Assembly: GCA_030340625.1 (NCBI GenBank)
Contig: JAOPHQ010005470.1
Location: 20,001 to 84,000 of the forward strand
Source: Merluccius polli
Taxonomy: Eukaryota; Chordata; Actinopteri; Gadiformes; Merlucciidae
DNA: 64,000 bases
Direction of reading: 5' to 3'
Shown in pieces: positions 22,801-64,000 of the stretch (positions are counted from its first letter, which is position 1; each line of letters begins with the position of its first letter). The position numbers and the translations under genes were made by a program. The notes under the pieces are model-generated. The model had not been told where the DNA came from. It saw nothing but the letters and a program-made list of their open reading frames with translations, and did no database searches.

Positions 22801-24722
22801 GCAATAGATTACCACTGTAATTTACCCCAACACCACTTGCATTACAATGCTGGCCATGGAGAACACATAGCATTACATAACCCGTGTAGACTTACCAGTA
22901 GGGGGAGCACTATCTCTTGCCTGGTATAAATATACAGCTTAAATACAACTCATGACCCTACCAGGCTAAGCAATAGACAAATGGGTTTTCCTGTGCTCAG
23001 TGAAAACTGCAAACTCTCCCGGACACTGTTGCAGCATTGTTTACCTTCCTATCAAAGATCAACTATAATACACTTCTGGCGGTGTAAGAAGCTTGTCTGT
23101 GGTGGCGAATGTGATTCAATGAAGTGAACACATTTGTGAAATTGTTAATCAGAAGGAGCAAGCAATCTCCCCACTGCCAATAAATGCATTACTAAGGGAA
23201 AAGCATGCATGTGCACGCACACACTTACAGTTCAGTGACCTCTTGCTCTTCCTCCCACGCTTCGTTGTGCGTGAGTTGGTTGCTGCCAGTGCTCTTGCAG
23301 GTCCATATGCGCTCCTCATACCTTTGTAGACGTGCCTCATATTCTCTAGTTCAATTGTGTTAAGGAAATGGCAATAAGATGAGTGCCACCCTATTGAAGG
23401 GGGTAGGTTGTGTGTAGACTACCAAATGCCTCACTGCAAATCTCACAGCAAATGACTTGCTTCTTTGATGTCACCAGCCCCCCCCCCCCTCATTCATTAT
23501 TAACAAACCATGGACCAATAACGGGTGAAGCAAGCCCAGACAATGGCATGGCAGCCTGATTTACACAAGTAACAAAGCCCAAATATAATTTCAACTTTCT
23601 GTATTTAACTGAATGAAGTGTAGCATTTTTTTCTCCATTTACCAACAATAAGGTGACTCATCACCCCACTCCCAGTGTTATGGCTCAAAAGCATGGAAAC
23701 CACACCTGAGACGACGAGCAAAAGGTTATGTCACATTTCACTTTAGGGCAAAAACATATTTTAAAAGTCATCCATAGCAACAGCTACACATGTACATATT
23801 GTGTGTAAGGAGGACATCGCGGTCCCATCCGTTGCGGACGGGTTTTCATAAAGCGAAAGTGTGCACCTAACGACCCACGTCAAGTTTGACGTCAACTTCT
23901 CAGAAACGGTAACGCGTCAAAGGGGGGAGAGAAAGGTGGCCGCCGGATACAGACAGCTGAATTGCTCGGCGATGCGTGTCTCAACCGCCATGGCAATTGT
24001 ACTTCGACGGGCCGCCACATTTCACCCCCCCCAAATGCCGCTTGTTGTGATCCCACAGTCCTGGCTTTAACCGTACCACCGCCAACAACAACGTCTAGCC
24101 TGGTGACAAAGGAGGGGGACCCGGCGGTTAACGGCGTCGACGCTAGCCACCGACTCCCCAAACCGCCGGTTTTAAAACCGGCGACACGATTAAATCGCCG
24201 GGTCGGTCGTGCGGTTAACGTCGCCTATCGTAATGGGTCGACTTGTTTCCCCCCCACACACACACACACATATAAACACACACACACACACACGGCTAGC
24301 GGTGTGGCCTTCACGTTAGCACCCCCCCCCCCCCCAACAACGCCTGTGAGCCAGCCGCACATGCGGGCAAAAACAATACGCGGAATAAAGCGACAACGGC
24401 GACCTTTCCCGAAACAGCTAACCCCCCCGTCCGTCCGTCCGTTAATTGCGCGTCTTTAATTGGTATACAACACACATGTTGTCAGGGTTCAACGTTAAAA
24501 ACCGAGTTTAAACTCCCCTCTAGGTTCAAACACAGCACGCCGGTTCACCGAGCCCCCCCGAGTCCCGGTGTTGGACCCTGAAGACGGCGGGCGGAAAGGA
24601 TACTCTTTGTTCCTGAAGGCCTCCTTGGTGTGCGGGATGGTGTAGACCTCCTCGCCCGGGCCCGCCGGCTCGGCTAGCGGCTTAGCCAGCGGATACGGTT
24701 TCCGACCCAGAAGCGGTGCCAT
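10822..24722 (-). CDS. baz1b: baz1b / WSTF, bromodomain adjacent to zinc finger 1B (21 coding exons, 1592 aa)
   Basis: Chromatin-remodelling subunit: with the ISWI ATPase SMARCA5 it forms the WICH complex, and the mammalian protein also phosphorylates H2A.X Tyr142 through its WAC region. Coding exons (high to low): 24722-24604, 23345-23229, 22614-22470, 22299-22107, 21919-21798, 21406-21209, 21116-20925, 20812-19510, 18328-18143, 17585-17447, 17115-16982, 16843-16726, 16598-16500, 16273-16096, 15561-15379, 14994-14847, 13886-13739, 13464-13352, 12343-12204, 11939-11833, 11518-10822. All phases match; the total is 4779 nt including a TGA stop. Domains seen: N-terminal MAPLLGRKP and WAC region (about 20-125), charged helix (535-580), DDT (about 598-660), WHIM-like segments, a C-x2-C PHD finger (about 1183-1235), a Glu/Asp run (1241-1278), bromodomain (about 1335-1440), then a long charged tail. 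Human BAZ1B is 1483 aa; the excess is mostly the tail. The start has a good context (GCGATGG). Intron 1 is U12-type. Confidence 0.96.
15734..16095. mobile_element. hAT-like MITE in baz1b intron 14, with 8-bp target duplication
   Basis: The element spans 15742-16087 (346 bp). The 8-mer GCCCTCAC flanks it exactly (15734-15741 and 16088-16095). Its ends are imperfect inverted repeats (AGGCATCCTAC and, reversed, AGGGTTCCTAC). Length, ends and 8-bp duplication fit a non-autonomous hAT element. The right duplication is the intron 14 donor read on the minus strand (GTGAGGGC). Confidence 0.75.
18407..19382. mobile_element. Non-autonomous hAT transposon in baz1b intron 8
   Basis: Target duplication ATTTAGAC at 18407-18414 and 19375-19382 (fits the hAT nTnnnnAn rule). 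The element spans 18415-19374 (960 bp). Its terminal inverted repeats are CAGGGGTTTTCAA on the left and, reversed, CAGCGGTTTTCAA on the right. No transposase frame is present. It contains a three-unit GC-rich tandem repeat (18815-18958). Confidence 0.85.
18815..18958. repeat. Three-unit GC-rich tandem repeat inside the hAT element
   Basis: Units share GGTCCGGGCTGT and GCGATCGC or CACGATCGC, with C-rich spacers. Unit length is about 55-57 bp. Confidence 0.75.
23346..24603 (-). other. baz1b: baz1b intron 1, U12-type (minor spliceosome) GT-AG intron
   Basis: Reading the minus strand, the donor is GTATCCTTTCC at 24603-24593, a full match to the U12 consensus GTATCCTT. TTCCTTAAC at 23367-23359 is a perfect U12 branch-point element; the likely branch A at 23360 is 14 nt from the intron end. 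The AG at 23347-23346 joins exon 1 (ending in the GA of a Glu codon) to exon 2 in frame, giving N-K-E-E-Y-E, which matches the vertebrate WAC region. There is no polypyrimidine tract, as expected for U12 introns. Confidence 0.92.
24245..24335. repeat. CA and poly-C tracts in baz1b intron 1
   Basis: Short CA runs (24256-24292) and a C run (24321-24334). A separate short C run lies near 23480. Confidence 0.75.
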
Positions 24723-25650
24723 CGCGGACCGCGAAAGCAACCGGCAACGTTACGGGGTCTGGCGGTGTGAGGAAAAAAAAACGTCCCAACGGATCGCACA
24801 CAACAACAAAAAGAGAGAGAGACTAGTAGCCGTAAACCCGGGTGGTGCCGTTAAGGATGTCACCGCTGCTAGCCTCGCGCTTAGCACGTTAGCACGCTAG
24901 CACCGGCAGGCCCCGGCACACGGCACTACGGAACGCGTAGCTTGGCTAGCTGGTGAGCTAGCTTAGCTGGCTAGCAGGCTGGGTCGCTACCGCACCGCAA
25001 AACAATAATACCACACTTCTCGCAACGGCGCTCATCGCATCCTTCTGGCGGCGGCGGCGGCGGCTCTGAAGCGGGGTCTGAAGGCGAGGTCCCGGGGGGA
25101 GGGGGGGGGAGTTCGCCGAGTTGTCGCTTTTGGGGGAAAAGTTTGCGGTTTGCCCAGGATGACGAAGAAGAAGAAGAAGAGGAGGAGGAGGATGCGAGCT
25201 CCGCCGGAATCGCAACTCGCGGCAAAACAGCGAAAGCTCCCCTCCAAGGAGGTCCGCCGCGCGCTACGTCCACCGTTAAGAAAAAACGTTGTTTTGGTTG
25301 TTGCGGTAATTCCGCGTAGTACGTGCGTCCCGGATGGTACGCGGTACGTCTATGAACAAGTCCTCCGTAAAAAAAAAAAAGTTGATTGAATCGTTCAGGT
25401 TAGGTCTTATGGCGAAATGGCGGGAGTTTCTGGTCCACCGGCACAATTCCGTAAAACCCTCACAACTCCGTTTCCCCGGCAGCAAGCGGCGTCGCGCGCA
25501 GGAAGCCCGCCCCCACGGGCTCCGCTGATTAGCTGCCGCGGCGTCGTTGCCCTCGTCCAATAGGGCGGCGAGCCGTCACTCACGGCGGTAGCGTGGTTGT
25601 CGGCCTTGGACCCGCCCCTCCAAAAAAAGAAAGTCGTCGCCCCCCCCCCC
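24723..25650 (-). promoter_or_regulatory. baz1b CpG-rich 5' flank and probable promoter
   Basis: The stretch immediately upstream of the baz1b ATG is GC- and CpG-dense, with a GAA/GAG-rich segment (25165-25195), GC boxes near 25507 and 25612, and a CCAAT box near 25555. The transcription start cannot be fixed from sequence. The gap to the bcl7b poly(A) signal is only about 240 bp, so baz1b and bcl7b are tandem and tightly packed. Confidence 0.6.
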
Positions 25651-25882
25651 CCCTTCAAAGCGAAGGGCCTCGGAATTGGCGGCCCACCCCACATGTCCCA
25701 GTATCCCAGTGGCGACTGGGAGATTTCCACACCAGGCCAGAAAGCCTGTTAAAGCCCGTTAGAGACCCAGAAGAAACACAACCGCTCTGAAACCATAATA
25801 TACAATGTTGATACAGTGATGATACAAATTAACTGGTGGCTTGGCTGTACAGTGTAACAACTCAGAGCTTGGAAAGTGACAA

Positions 25883-26581
25883 TTTATTATGGCTTTGAAA
25901 AGTTTTCACATTTAAACATTTGCAAATTGCACTCAAAATGTAGTTTTTATAACATATCATAGTTAAAATATACATGCTGCATTCCAGGTGTTTAAAGGAA
26001 CCAATTGTATTCCTGGTGTAAGCAAAGCTACATGTAGAATTGCATGAATCCAGTAAAAGCAGTACAAAATGAATATCAAGGCTCAAAAGCGAAGGCATTT
26101 ATGCAGACAGTATTCTTTGTTTTGTAATTAATTAAAACAGTGGTACCAGAACACCATTATACATTCTTGTACAGTAACATAACAATCATACAATACTGTA
26201 AAATGCTCCTAAATGGACATTTGTTGGCAAATTTTCAATAAAACATTTTCGTGATATAAATTTATGTAGCCTTATTGGTAAATATTTTCCATTATATCTC
26301 CCTCAAGTATAAATCAGAAATTTAAAACAGATTTTAAAACATTCTTTCTACACTGGTGCATACATAAATTGGAAAATTTTATTAGAAAGCAGATTACTCC
26401 AAAATGTAAGATCATTTTGTCTCGCATGTCGTAAATTTATGGGCAATACATCTGTATAAATGCATTAAAAAGGCTTTGAATGCTTTTGATAGCTTATATA
26501 CTCTATATTTTGCCAAAGAATACAAGTAACTGAGACTTGATATTGTATACTTTGCTATAAAAGCTGAAAAAATTGAGTGCA
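25883..26581 (-). other. bcl7b: bcl7b 3' untranslated region with poly(A) signal
   Basis: AT-rich non-coding sequence after the TAA at 26584-26582. AATAAA lies at 25888-25883 on the minus strand, about 700 nt downstream, and is the best-placed poly(A) signal. The extent is inferred. Confidence 0.6.
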
Positions 26582-29174
26582 TTATCTCATCACAACATTT
26601 TCTCCTGTGCACACTTTCTTTAAAGGAGGTGCTCCTGATCCATCAGTTTCTTCCTGTTGAATGGAAACAATTTTGTTGTTTAAGAAAAGTTATACATATA
26701 TTCCATGGAAATTTGTGAAAAAATCAATTGAAATGAACGTATTAACACACTGTTTTATTTGTTAAATTCAGGGTTTGAATATGGCAGTTAAGCTGTGTGC
26801 TCGGAGCACTTCGCCGAGCCGTGCCTGGGGAAAGTTCTTCCTTGATCAGCGTAGGCGGTTCATCTGCCCCTTCCTGGCCTGGGAGGCTTGACTCTGTGTT
26901 CAAGGTGAGAAAAGTAGATACTGTCTATACTGTAAATGAGTTGATTAATTCAGCATAAAACTACATTTACAATTCAAAGCACTGCAACTGGGTACATGTA
27001 AATGTAGAATATAGTACTGTAACTAGCTATCTTGCATGCATGTTATGTTCTAGGGGGCCATCTTGAGGCAAACAGTGTAAACTCCGAAGTCTCCATGACA
27101 TAGACACATTAACTTTTAACTGTTATCAGCTGAAATTATACTATTGTTTTCTATTATACTCTTCTGGGTGTAATTTCAATCATAATTGATATATATTTGC
27201 TACACAAAAATATCAATAACTGCTATATATGCATAAAGTTCATTCAGGTGACATTGTGTATGTTTACAATGTATTTAAATCCATCATTTTACAGTTTGGT
27301 AATTCCACTCGATTGTACTATGGCAATAAAACATGTCAGGTGACAGGTCAGATAAAATAAGCATCACAGGACCCAGTATGAGGGAATGGCTACGAACCGT
27401 CCACACTCTCCTGGCCCAGCATGGGTGGCGGAGCGTCTTCTGTGCGGAGGCTGGATGGGTGCGGAGGACTGAGGTGCTGTGAGCTGGAGTTGCTGCTGCT
27501 GTTGTCCGTCTTGGGCTGGTAGACGACATCTGACAGAAAGCTTTGGTTGCTGTTCTCATCTGGAGAACATGACACAAACCCCATGCAGGTAAAACAAGTG
27601 AAACAATGCAGTCATTGAATAGAATACAGATGAGGACCAAAAGATTTAAATTACATTTTCTTCTATTCTATTTGTATACTCGGCAATAACTATAAGTTCA
27701 CTGCACTTGTATTAATTATTATCGCCTTTGTCTTTAATGTTCTATAGTAACCATGTCAAATCTTATGTTACTGAAACTTGATTGTCTTCCTCAATTGTAA
27801 GTCGCTTTGGATAAAAGCGTCTGCTAAATGTAATGTAATGTAATGTAATTATGATATACTTCATTTTCTTCGTGTTGCCTTTGTTGTTGTCATGGAGATA
27901 GATGGCGTGAGACTCTGCTATGAGAAATATACTTGTCTGCAGGCACCTACCGTTGAGATCCAACAAGGAGTTGGAGGTGTTTTCTAAGACCACATCCTTC
28001 AATCCCCGCACCGGTCCACCTGTGGATTTGGTCCGATATATCTGATGAGAAAGGACAAAGAAAGGACACAAATAAGCAATAGAAGCAGAAAAAAATATAG
28101 ACCCACGGCCGAATACAAGCATAACTCATATTCAAATATGTTGGCGGGATCCCCGCTTACCTGTTTAGTTTCTGTTACTGGAACCCACTTGAATATACGC
28201 AAGGACGTGTCCCCAACTGTCACCCACTTCTTCTCCCTGAGGTTTAAAAAAAACGTGAAATACATCGCTTTTAAGTAATACCATTGTATCCCACATGTTA
28301 TACGCACAGCAAGTGACGTGAGTAAGGTCCCTGAGGGGAAAAAAAGACGGATGAGCTCAGATTTGAGTAGGTAGTAGGTGTGTAGGTGTGTCACCAATGC
28401 AGGGATGGTGAGTCAAAAGGTGAGGCTGACGACATGGTTGTCAAGGGTGGGTTACATGACATCCCTCCCTCCCTCCCTCCCTCCCTCCCTCCATCCATCC
28501 CAGTGTCACACATCTACGCCGTTCAGCTTTGCAAGGCGATGGGAGGGGGGGGGGGGGCATTTCTAAAATGGATGTGTGTGTGCGAGAGATGCTGAGCGAT
28601 CCTCCAGGCGTGAGCGACAGCTGACATAAAAAACCATCCGGTTTCGGTATCCATTTGTAAACCCGGGCACGTCGGCGCACACATTTTTTTAAGACCTATA
28701 AAAAGCTGCAAGAACAGTGAAGTCACGTCTCTCCCCCATCTCCCCCCATCCTCCTCCCCTCCTCCCTCCCCTCCCCATCAATCAATCAAACCGCTCATTG
28801 CAATACGCATATCGACGATCAATCGCCATCGGGAGAACCGAAGTTGGACATATCGTTATCGATATATCGGCACGACCCATAAGCCTCGCATCGGTTCCGC
28901 CGCGCGGCGTTCATATTTGCGGTTACGGACCCCGAAAAAAAAAGTAAAGACGGCGTCGTTGGAAAGTTGCTCGGCCAACGGCCATAACCTCGTTACGTTG
29001 CACACCCACAATGTGCAAAATTACAGTGTTGGTGTCACCACCCACCACCACCAACATGTATGTGTCTCACATGCATACGTACCATTTGCGGACTTTCTCG
29101 ATAGCCGCCAAAACCTTTTTAATGTCGTCTTTGGCGCGACTCCGCGTCTCCGCGCGGCCCGACCGTCCAGACAT
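26582..29174 (-). CDS. bcl7b: bcl7b, BAF chromatin-remodelling complex subunit (6 coding exons, 211 aa)
   Basis: BCL7 proteins are small subunits of SWI/SNF (BAF) complexes. Coding exons (high to low): 29174-29083, 28236-28161, 28041-27951, 27559-27398, 26893-26751, 26653-26582; total 636 nt with a TAA stop. The conserved BCL7 N-domain is in exons 1-2: MSGRS-RAETRSRAKDDIKK, then KKWVTVGDTSLRIFKWVPV. Exon 4 has DENSNQS and exon 5 ADEPPTL-KEE; the last exon has SGAPPLKKVC, which matches BCL7B rather than BCL7A or BCL7C. Human BCL7B is 202 aa. Two junctions are less certain: the exon 4 donor is a weak GTTCGT, and the exon 5 donor (ACA then GTGTGT at 26750) was chosen because its phase joins correctly to the last exon; read-through would instead stop at 26742. 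Confidence 0.9.
27796..27852. repeat. Teleost interspersed-repeat tail (SINE-like) with TAATG repeats
   Basis: The stretch GTAAGTCGCTTTGGATAAAA, then GCGTCTGCTAAATG and a TAATG repeat, is a very common tail of fish interspersed repeats. A diverged copy is at about 58558-58592. The family is not certain. Confidence 0.6.
28462..28500. repeat. (CCCT)n tetranucleotide repeat
   Basis: Tandem CCCT changing to CCAT, in bcl7b intron 1. Confidence 0.85.
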
Positions 29175-29560
29175 TTTAGCGCTGTTGTTGTGATTCATCA
29201 ACAGATGCGTCCTCGAAAAACTTCAAAAAACCAACCCCCTTATATTCCTCCTCCGTTAACATCGCGGATCTCGCGAGGTTTTAAACGGCGGCGGCGGGCG
29301 AGCTTTTCTGCATTCTCCGCGCTGTCTCCCTCACCTTGTTTTCTATATCTCTATCTGTCTGTTGTGTGTGTGTGCGTGACGCGAACCGGGGCGGCCGTAG
29401 TTGGACCCGGACTTGGACTTGGACCGCGGACGTCCGACGGCGTCGCCTAACGGTTCTGGCTTTGGTTTCTGGTTTCTTTGGTTTCTGGCCGCCATGCGTG
29501 CTGTTACTGTTACTGTACGGCCAACATAACTCCACACTCGCCATGTGACGCAAGGCTCAT
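29175..29560 (-). promoter_or_regulatory. bcl7b CpG-rich promoter with TCTCGCGAG element
   Basis: CpG-rich 5' flank of bcl7b. A TCTCGCGAGG element at 29269-29278 is one base from the palindromic TCTCGCGAGA promoter motif bound by BANP and related factors, and sits about 95-105 bp upstream of the ATG. A GCCGCCATG stretch near 29489 resembles a YY1 site (ATGGCGGC on the minus strand). Binding is inferred from motifs only. Confidence 0.5.
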
Positions 29561-30531
29561 GTATTTTGCATGTTAGGTTTTTTTGGGGGCTGAGACATGT
29601 GCGTAACAGCTGCGTCCCGTTTCCTCCTCGGTTTTATGGGGTTGGGGGTCGCCTCCCTGTTGTCTGCAGTAACACACACATATAATGGCCTCCTCCATGT
29701 CGTTAGAATATGTATAGGCCTATATATCTCTTTCATTTAATGTCAGAATGAGGAAATGCGGTGGGGCTGCATGATTCGTGTTGTACCTGGTGGGGGCAGC
29801 ATCGAGTCATAGATCAACTGTAAAGGTGACCTGATGGATTGAACACATTTACACAATATGAAATATGAAATGTACACAATATGAAACCATTTAGATGAGC
29901 ATGTTGACTGAAGCTCTCTGAAGTAAGAGCTTCAACACATCTTTATAAAAAATGGTGCTGGACGATCAGATCTTATTTATAACTTCAGTCTGTGGGAGGG
30001 CCTCCTGTGGACAGAGCTGGGACCATGGGATGTAGGCCATGGGACCAGGGGCCGCCATCAAGGTGCATGTCGAAGTAGAAGTTATAAAATGTTATTGAGA
30101 TCGACAACTCGTAAGGCGCGGGAATGAGATAATGAAGTCGTGGCCACGAGTTAGTCAGGCGTGGGAAGTTGATGAACGTGATAACTAAATTGGCCACAGG
30201 ATACGGACAACACCGGGCGACCTCCCAAGGGTATTATCACGCATGAAGCATGGATCATTTTGATTTAGCCTAATTTCATTTTATTTTAATCTTGGGATGA
30301 ATTATAATGATATCCTGCAATCTCTGGCACAGTGTCAGAAGACACTTAATTTGGCTGTAAAATGCATGGGTCGAAAGGAGGATGTTCGTTTAATCCTTGC
30401 GTCCCTGTATATTAATATTATATAGAGTATGCTACTAGAGAATCAGATAAACCTGAACCCTGTTATTTAACAACCACCACAGCCTTGATACCTATTACTA
30501 CTTTTACTTATTTATTGCTTTATATGCAACA

Positions 30532-30575
30532 GGGCTTCTCAACCTTGGGGTCACCAGATACCAGATGGGGTTGTG
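30532..30575. mobile_element. hAT-type terminal-repeat-like fragment
   Basis: CAGGGCTTCTCAACCTTGGG resembles the left end of hAT transposons. No matching right end or target duplication was found, so this is a fragment at best. Confidence 0.3.
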
Positions 30576-30636
30576 GGAAATTTTAAAAACTATCTGAAAA
30601 AAACAATTTTTTTCTTTTTGGGGGTTATGATGTGGT

Positions 30637-30841
30637 TTAACTAAGGGTTTCCTTTTAGGGTTAGGTTTTGGGGTTTGTATTTGTAGTTTTAGGGTTTGGT
30701 TTTAGGGTTAGGGTTTCCTATTAGGGTTTCCAGTTAGGGTTAGGGTTTCCTGTTAGGGTTTAGGCGTTAGGGTTTCCAATTAGGGTTAGGGTTTCCTATT
30801 AGGGTTAAGGTTAGGGTTTCCTATTAGGGTTAGGGTTTCCA
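30637..30841. repeat. Interstitial telomere-like (TTAGGG) degenerate block
   Basis: More than a dozen TTAGGG or TAGGGTT units mixed with TTTCC, with a higher-order unit close to TTAGGGTTAGGGTTTCCTA. This is not a pure telomeric array. Confidence 0.8.
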
Positions 30842-31116
30842 TCTTATCTGCATCTTAACGCATCTTACTGCGTATGACCTGCATTTTACCTGCATCTTAT
30901 TGCATATTACCTGCATCTTACCTGTCTTAGACGTCTTTTATCGTCTATTCGGCGACGTCTATTAACGTCACATGAACAGAGATTAATTAATCTGTATTCG
31001 TTTTATGCCATATAGCCTACTTTGGAGTGTTATTGTCACATAGTCTTTTGAACTGCCCAAATATATGCTTGAACGGGTTGTTTTTTGTTGTTTTGTCTTA
31101 CAGTGAGTTTGGATAC

Positions 31117-31255
31117 AGGTCATTAATGAGCAGGTGGTGAGGCATCTTGCTCAAGGATGCCAACAGGTAGACTGCGGACATTGGGGTTTGAACTCAGAAC
31201 CTTTTAGCTGGGAATCAAACACCATATAACCACTGACTAGACTATCCTGCACCCC
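31117..31255. repeat. Fish interspersed-repeat fragment
   Basis: Contains GCATCTTGCTCAAGGATGCC and GGGGTTTGAACTCAGAACC, wording typical of a widespread teleost repeat. The family cannot be named from sequence alone. Confidence 0.4.
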
Positions 31256-31936
31256 ATCTGCTCCCTCTTGGGTCTTCATAATTTATTTTGTAAAAGACTG
31301 AAGTTCAATATGCATGCATATCTATCTAATATGAATAGTAGGTCTGCATGAATAATGGTGCCTGTCCAAGACACAAAATATTACTGATTGCTGTTAGTAA
31401 TGTGAATTTGGTGTGTTATGTTTATAAATGAGGCTTTCATCATATACATGTCTGTGTACGTAGGCCTACTTACAAATAAATAGGCTGTGTAGGCTTCCAA
31501 ACAGACTTAATACAAATAAACAAACTGTGATGGAAAACCACTTCCAGAATTATCATATTCATTTTCAGTGAATTTTATAAACTGAAAACGTTGCGTTTCG
31601 GTAGCACCTCATCACAAGTGTTGACACACAGCACACAGTATGGAGATGAACCTCCTCGAAACATCCATAACATTAATGGTATTGAGGCGCTGTTACGCCC
31701 AACGGCCTGCAGAGGGCAGTGTTTGACACAATATGTGGACCATAAAATAAGCGCTTCATCTGTGGGTTGCTTTCTTCCCTTTCCCCTTTCTCTTCAAAAC
31801 AGACCAGTCTCTGGAGCCATGAAATTGCTCTGGCGGCTAAAATAAAGACATTCCTACTGTTTTAGCAGTGTTCTGGGTATCCTTCATTGTCCATTTATCC
31901 TGTGTGCCTGCCGGACTTTACATTTGGTTTCTCATA

Positions 31937-32006
<70 letters not shown>

Positions 32007-32020
32007 ATCTATATCTATCT

Positions 32021-32079
<59 letters not shown>

Positions 32080-32116
32080 TAGATATATATAGATATATAG
32101 ATATAGATATATAGAT
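31937..32116. repeat. (ATCT)n/(AGAT)n quasi-palindrome
   Basis: A long ATCT run switches at about 32021/32022 to its own reverse complement, AGAT. The centre (32013-32030) is a perfect palindrome, and an AT-rich degenerate tail follows. Confidence 0.9.
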
Positions 32117-32269
32117 ACTGTTAACATCACGATTCATAATTAATCTGGAATCAGTAATTAATCAGTAAACAACAGTTTTTGAGGTACACATTTCAATTTT
32201 TCAATAATGAAGACATCTAAGTACTTTGAATGTAAATAAGGTGCCATAGTGCATAAAAAAACATTAACA

Positions 32270-32343
32270 TAGCAAGGGGGAGGATGCCCCCCCCCTGGTC
32301 CGGGCTAAGCCCCAAATGTCCTCAAAACCTAGAAACGCCCCTG
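32270..32343. mobile_element. DNA-transposon end fragment
   Basis: Ends CCTAGAAACGCCCCTG, the mirror of a CAGGGGCGTTTCTAGG-type terminal repeat. The left end is not identified. A comparable piece at about 7100-7151 ends GTTCCGGCGCCCCTA. Confidence 0.3.
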
Positions 32344-32660
32344 CACATTACTATCTAATACACTTTTACACTCACACTGACATCTCAAATAAAGATGTCA
32401 TAACAGAGTATCAAAAATATGCTCCCCACATAGTAACCCCTGTTCTTAGTTAAAACACATAAATAAAGATGTCCTTACACTGTGAGAGTTATACCTTTAT
32501 TGGATATACACAACTGGACATTGAAACACATTAAGGGAGCATTTTTGTTTCGACAAGGTAGAAAGAATTCGCCAGAACACCGGACATTCATCTTTCAAAG
32601 TAAAAGTCCCCCAGGTCGCGGAAACGTACGCGTGTTTCCCGTAATAACGCGAAGTGACTA

Positions 32661-32778
<118 letters not shown>

Positions 32779-32993
32779 TTACTTTGAAAACAGCTCTGCC
32801 GGAAACGGCCCTGCTCCTCGACGGCTTGACGACCGCAGATGGCCGGGGTCCAGACGGGATCCGAGACAGTGGGCGACATGACTGCTGCTGGGGCGTCGGG
32901 GCGGACAGGCCGGATCCCGCGGACCAGTGACATGTAGTCTCAACAAGTGGACCGACCGGAGACGTTTTTAGTGATTTCCCCCCACCACCACCT

Positions 32994-32994
<1 letters not shown>

Positions 32995-33039
<45 letters not shown>
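32995..33039. repeat. (CA)22 microsatellite in hip1 5' flank or 5'UTR
   Basis: Pure CA run ending about 20 bp before the exon 1a ATG. Confidence 0.95.
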
Positions 33040-33041
<2 letters not shown>

Positions 33042-33059
33042 CTTTTAACCCGGACCACC

Positions 33060-64000
<30,941 letters not shown>

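Larger units (their letters stand above)
29561..32480. other. Intergenic region between divergent bcl7b and hip1
   Basis: AT-rich DNA without a recognisable gene. It contains repeat-derived pieces, a TTAGGG-rich block (30637-30841), a tetranucleotide palindrome (31937-32116) and fragments resembling DNA transposon ends. Confidence 0.6.

Noticed and set aside
31937..32116. CRISPR-like or tRNA cluster reading of the repeat array
   Set aside because: Simple tetranucleotide repeat without spacers; the DNA is eukaryotic.

Overview
The window is vertebrate nuclear DNA, almost certainly from a teleost fish. Two complete multi-exon genes and the 5' two thirds of a third were rebuilt exon by exon, with codon phase matching at every junction. 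The rest is intron and intergenic DNA very rich in dinucleotide microsatellites, poly-C/poly-G runs and fish-type repeat debris. The extreme load of long (CA/TG)n is reminiscent of gadiform genomes, but that is an inference; no species can be named from sequence alone.

Layout. 1-8.8 kb: no gene seen; CT/CA microsatellites, a four-copy 30-bp tandem repeat carrying CRE motifs, a near-perfect 26-bp hairpin and a diverged duplicated segment. 8.8-24.7 kb (minus strand): baz1b (WSTF), 21 coding exons, 1592 codons, with a 3'UTR of about 2 kb. 24.72-25.65 kb: its CpG-rich promoter. 25.9-29.17 kb (minus strand): bcl7b, 6 coding exons, 211 codons, with a short CpG-rich promoter beyond. 29.6-32.5 kb: intergenic, with a degenerate telomere-like block and an ATCT/AGAT palindrome. 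33.06-64 kb (plus strand): hip1, two alternative first coding exons (33,060 and 39,536) and 22 further exons, running off the right edge inside the region before the THATCH domain.

baz1b and bcl7b both encode chromatin factors (ISWI/WICH and SWI/SNF-BAF) and are neighbours in the human Williams-Beuren region at 7q11.23. hip1, a clathrin/AP2/actin endocytic adaptor, lies distal to that region in human but here is divergent from bcl7b about 3.9 kb away.

The most notable observations concern splicing. Two introns carry near-perfect minor-spliceosome (U12) signals: an AT-AC intron in hip1 and a GT-AG intron in baz1b. A 115-nt pure TG repeat runs into the acceptor of hip1 exon 9, so the branch point must be unusually distant. 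A 346-bp MITE has inserted exactly at a baz1b 5' splice site, and its 8-bp target duplication is the splice donor itself.
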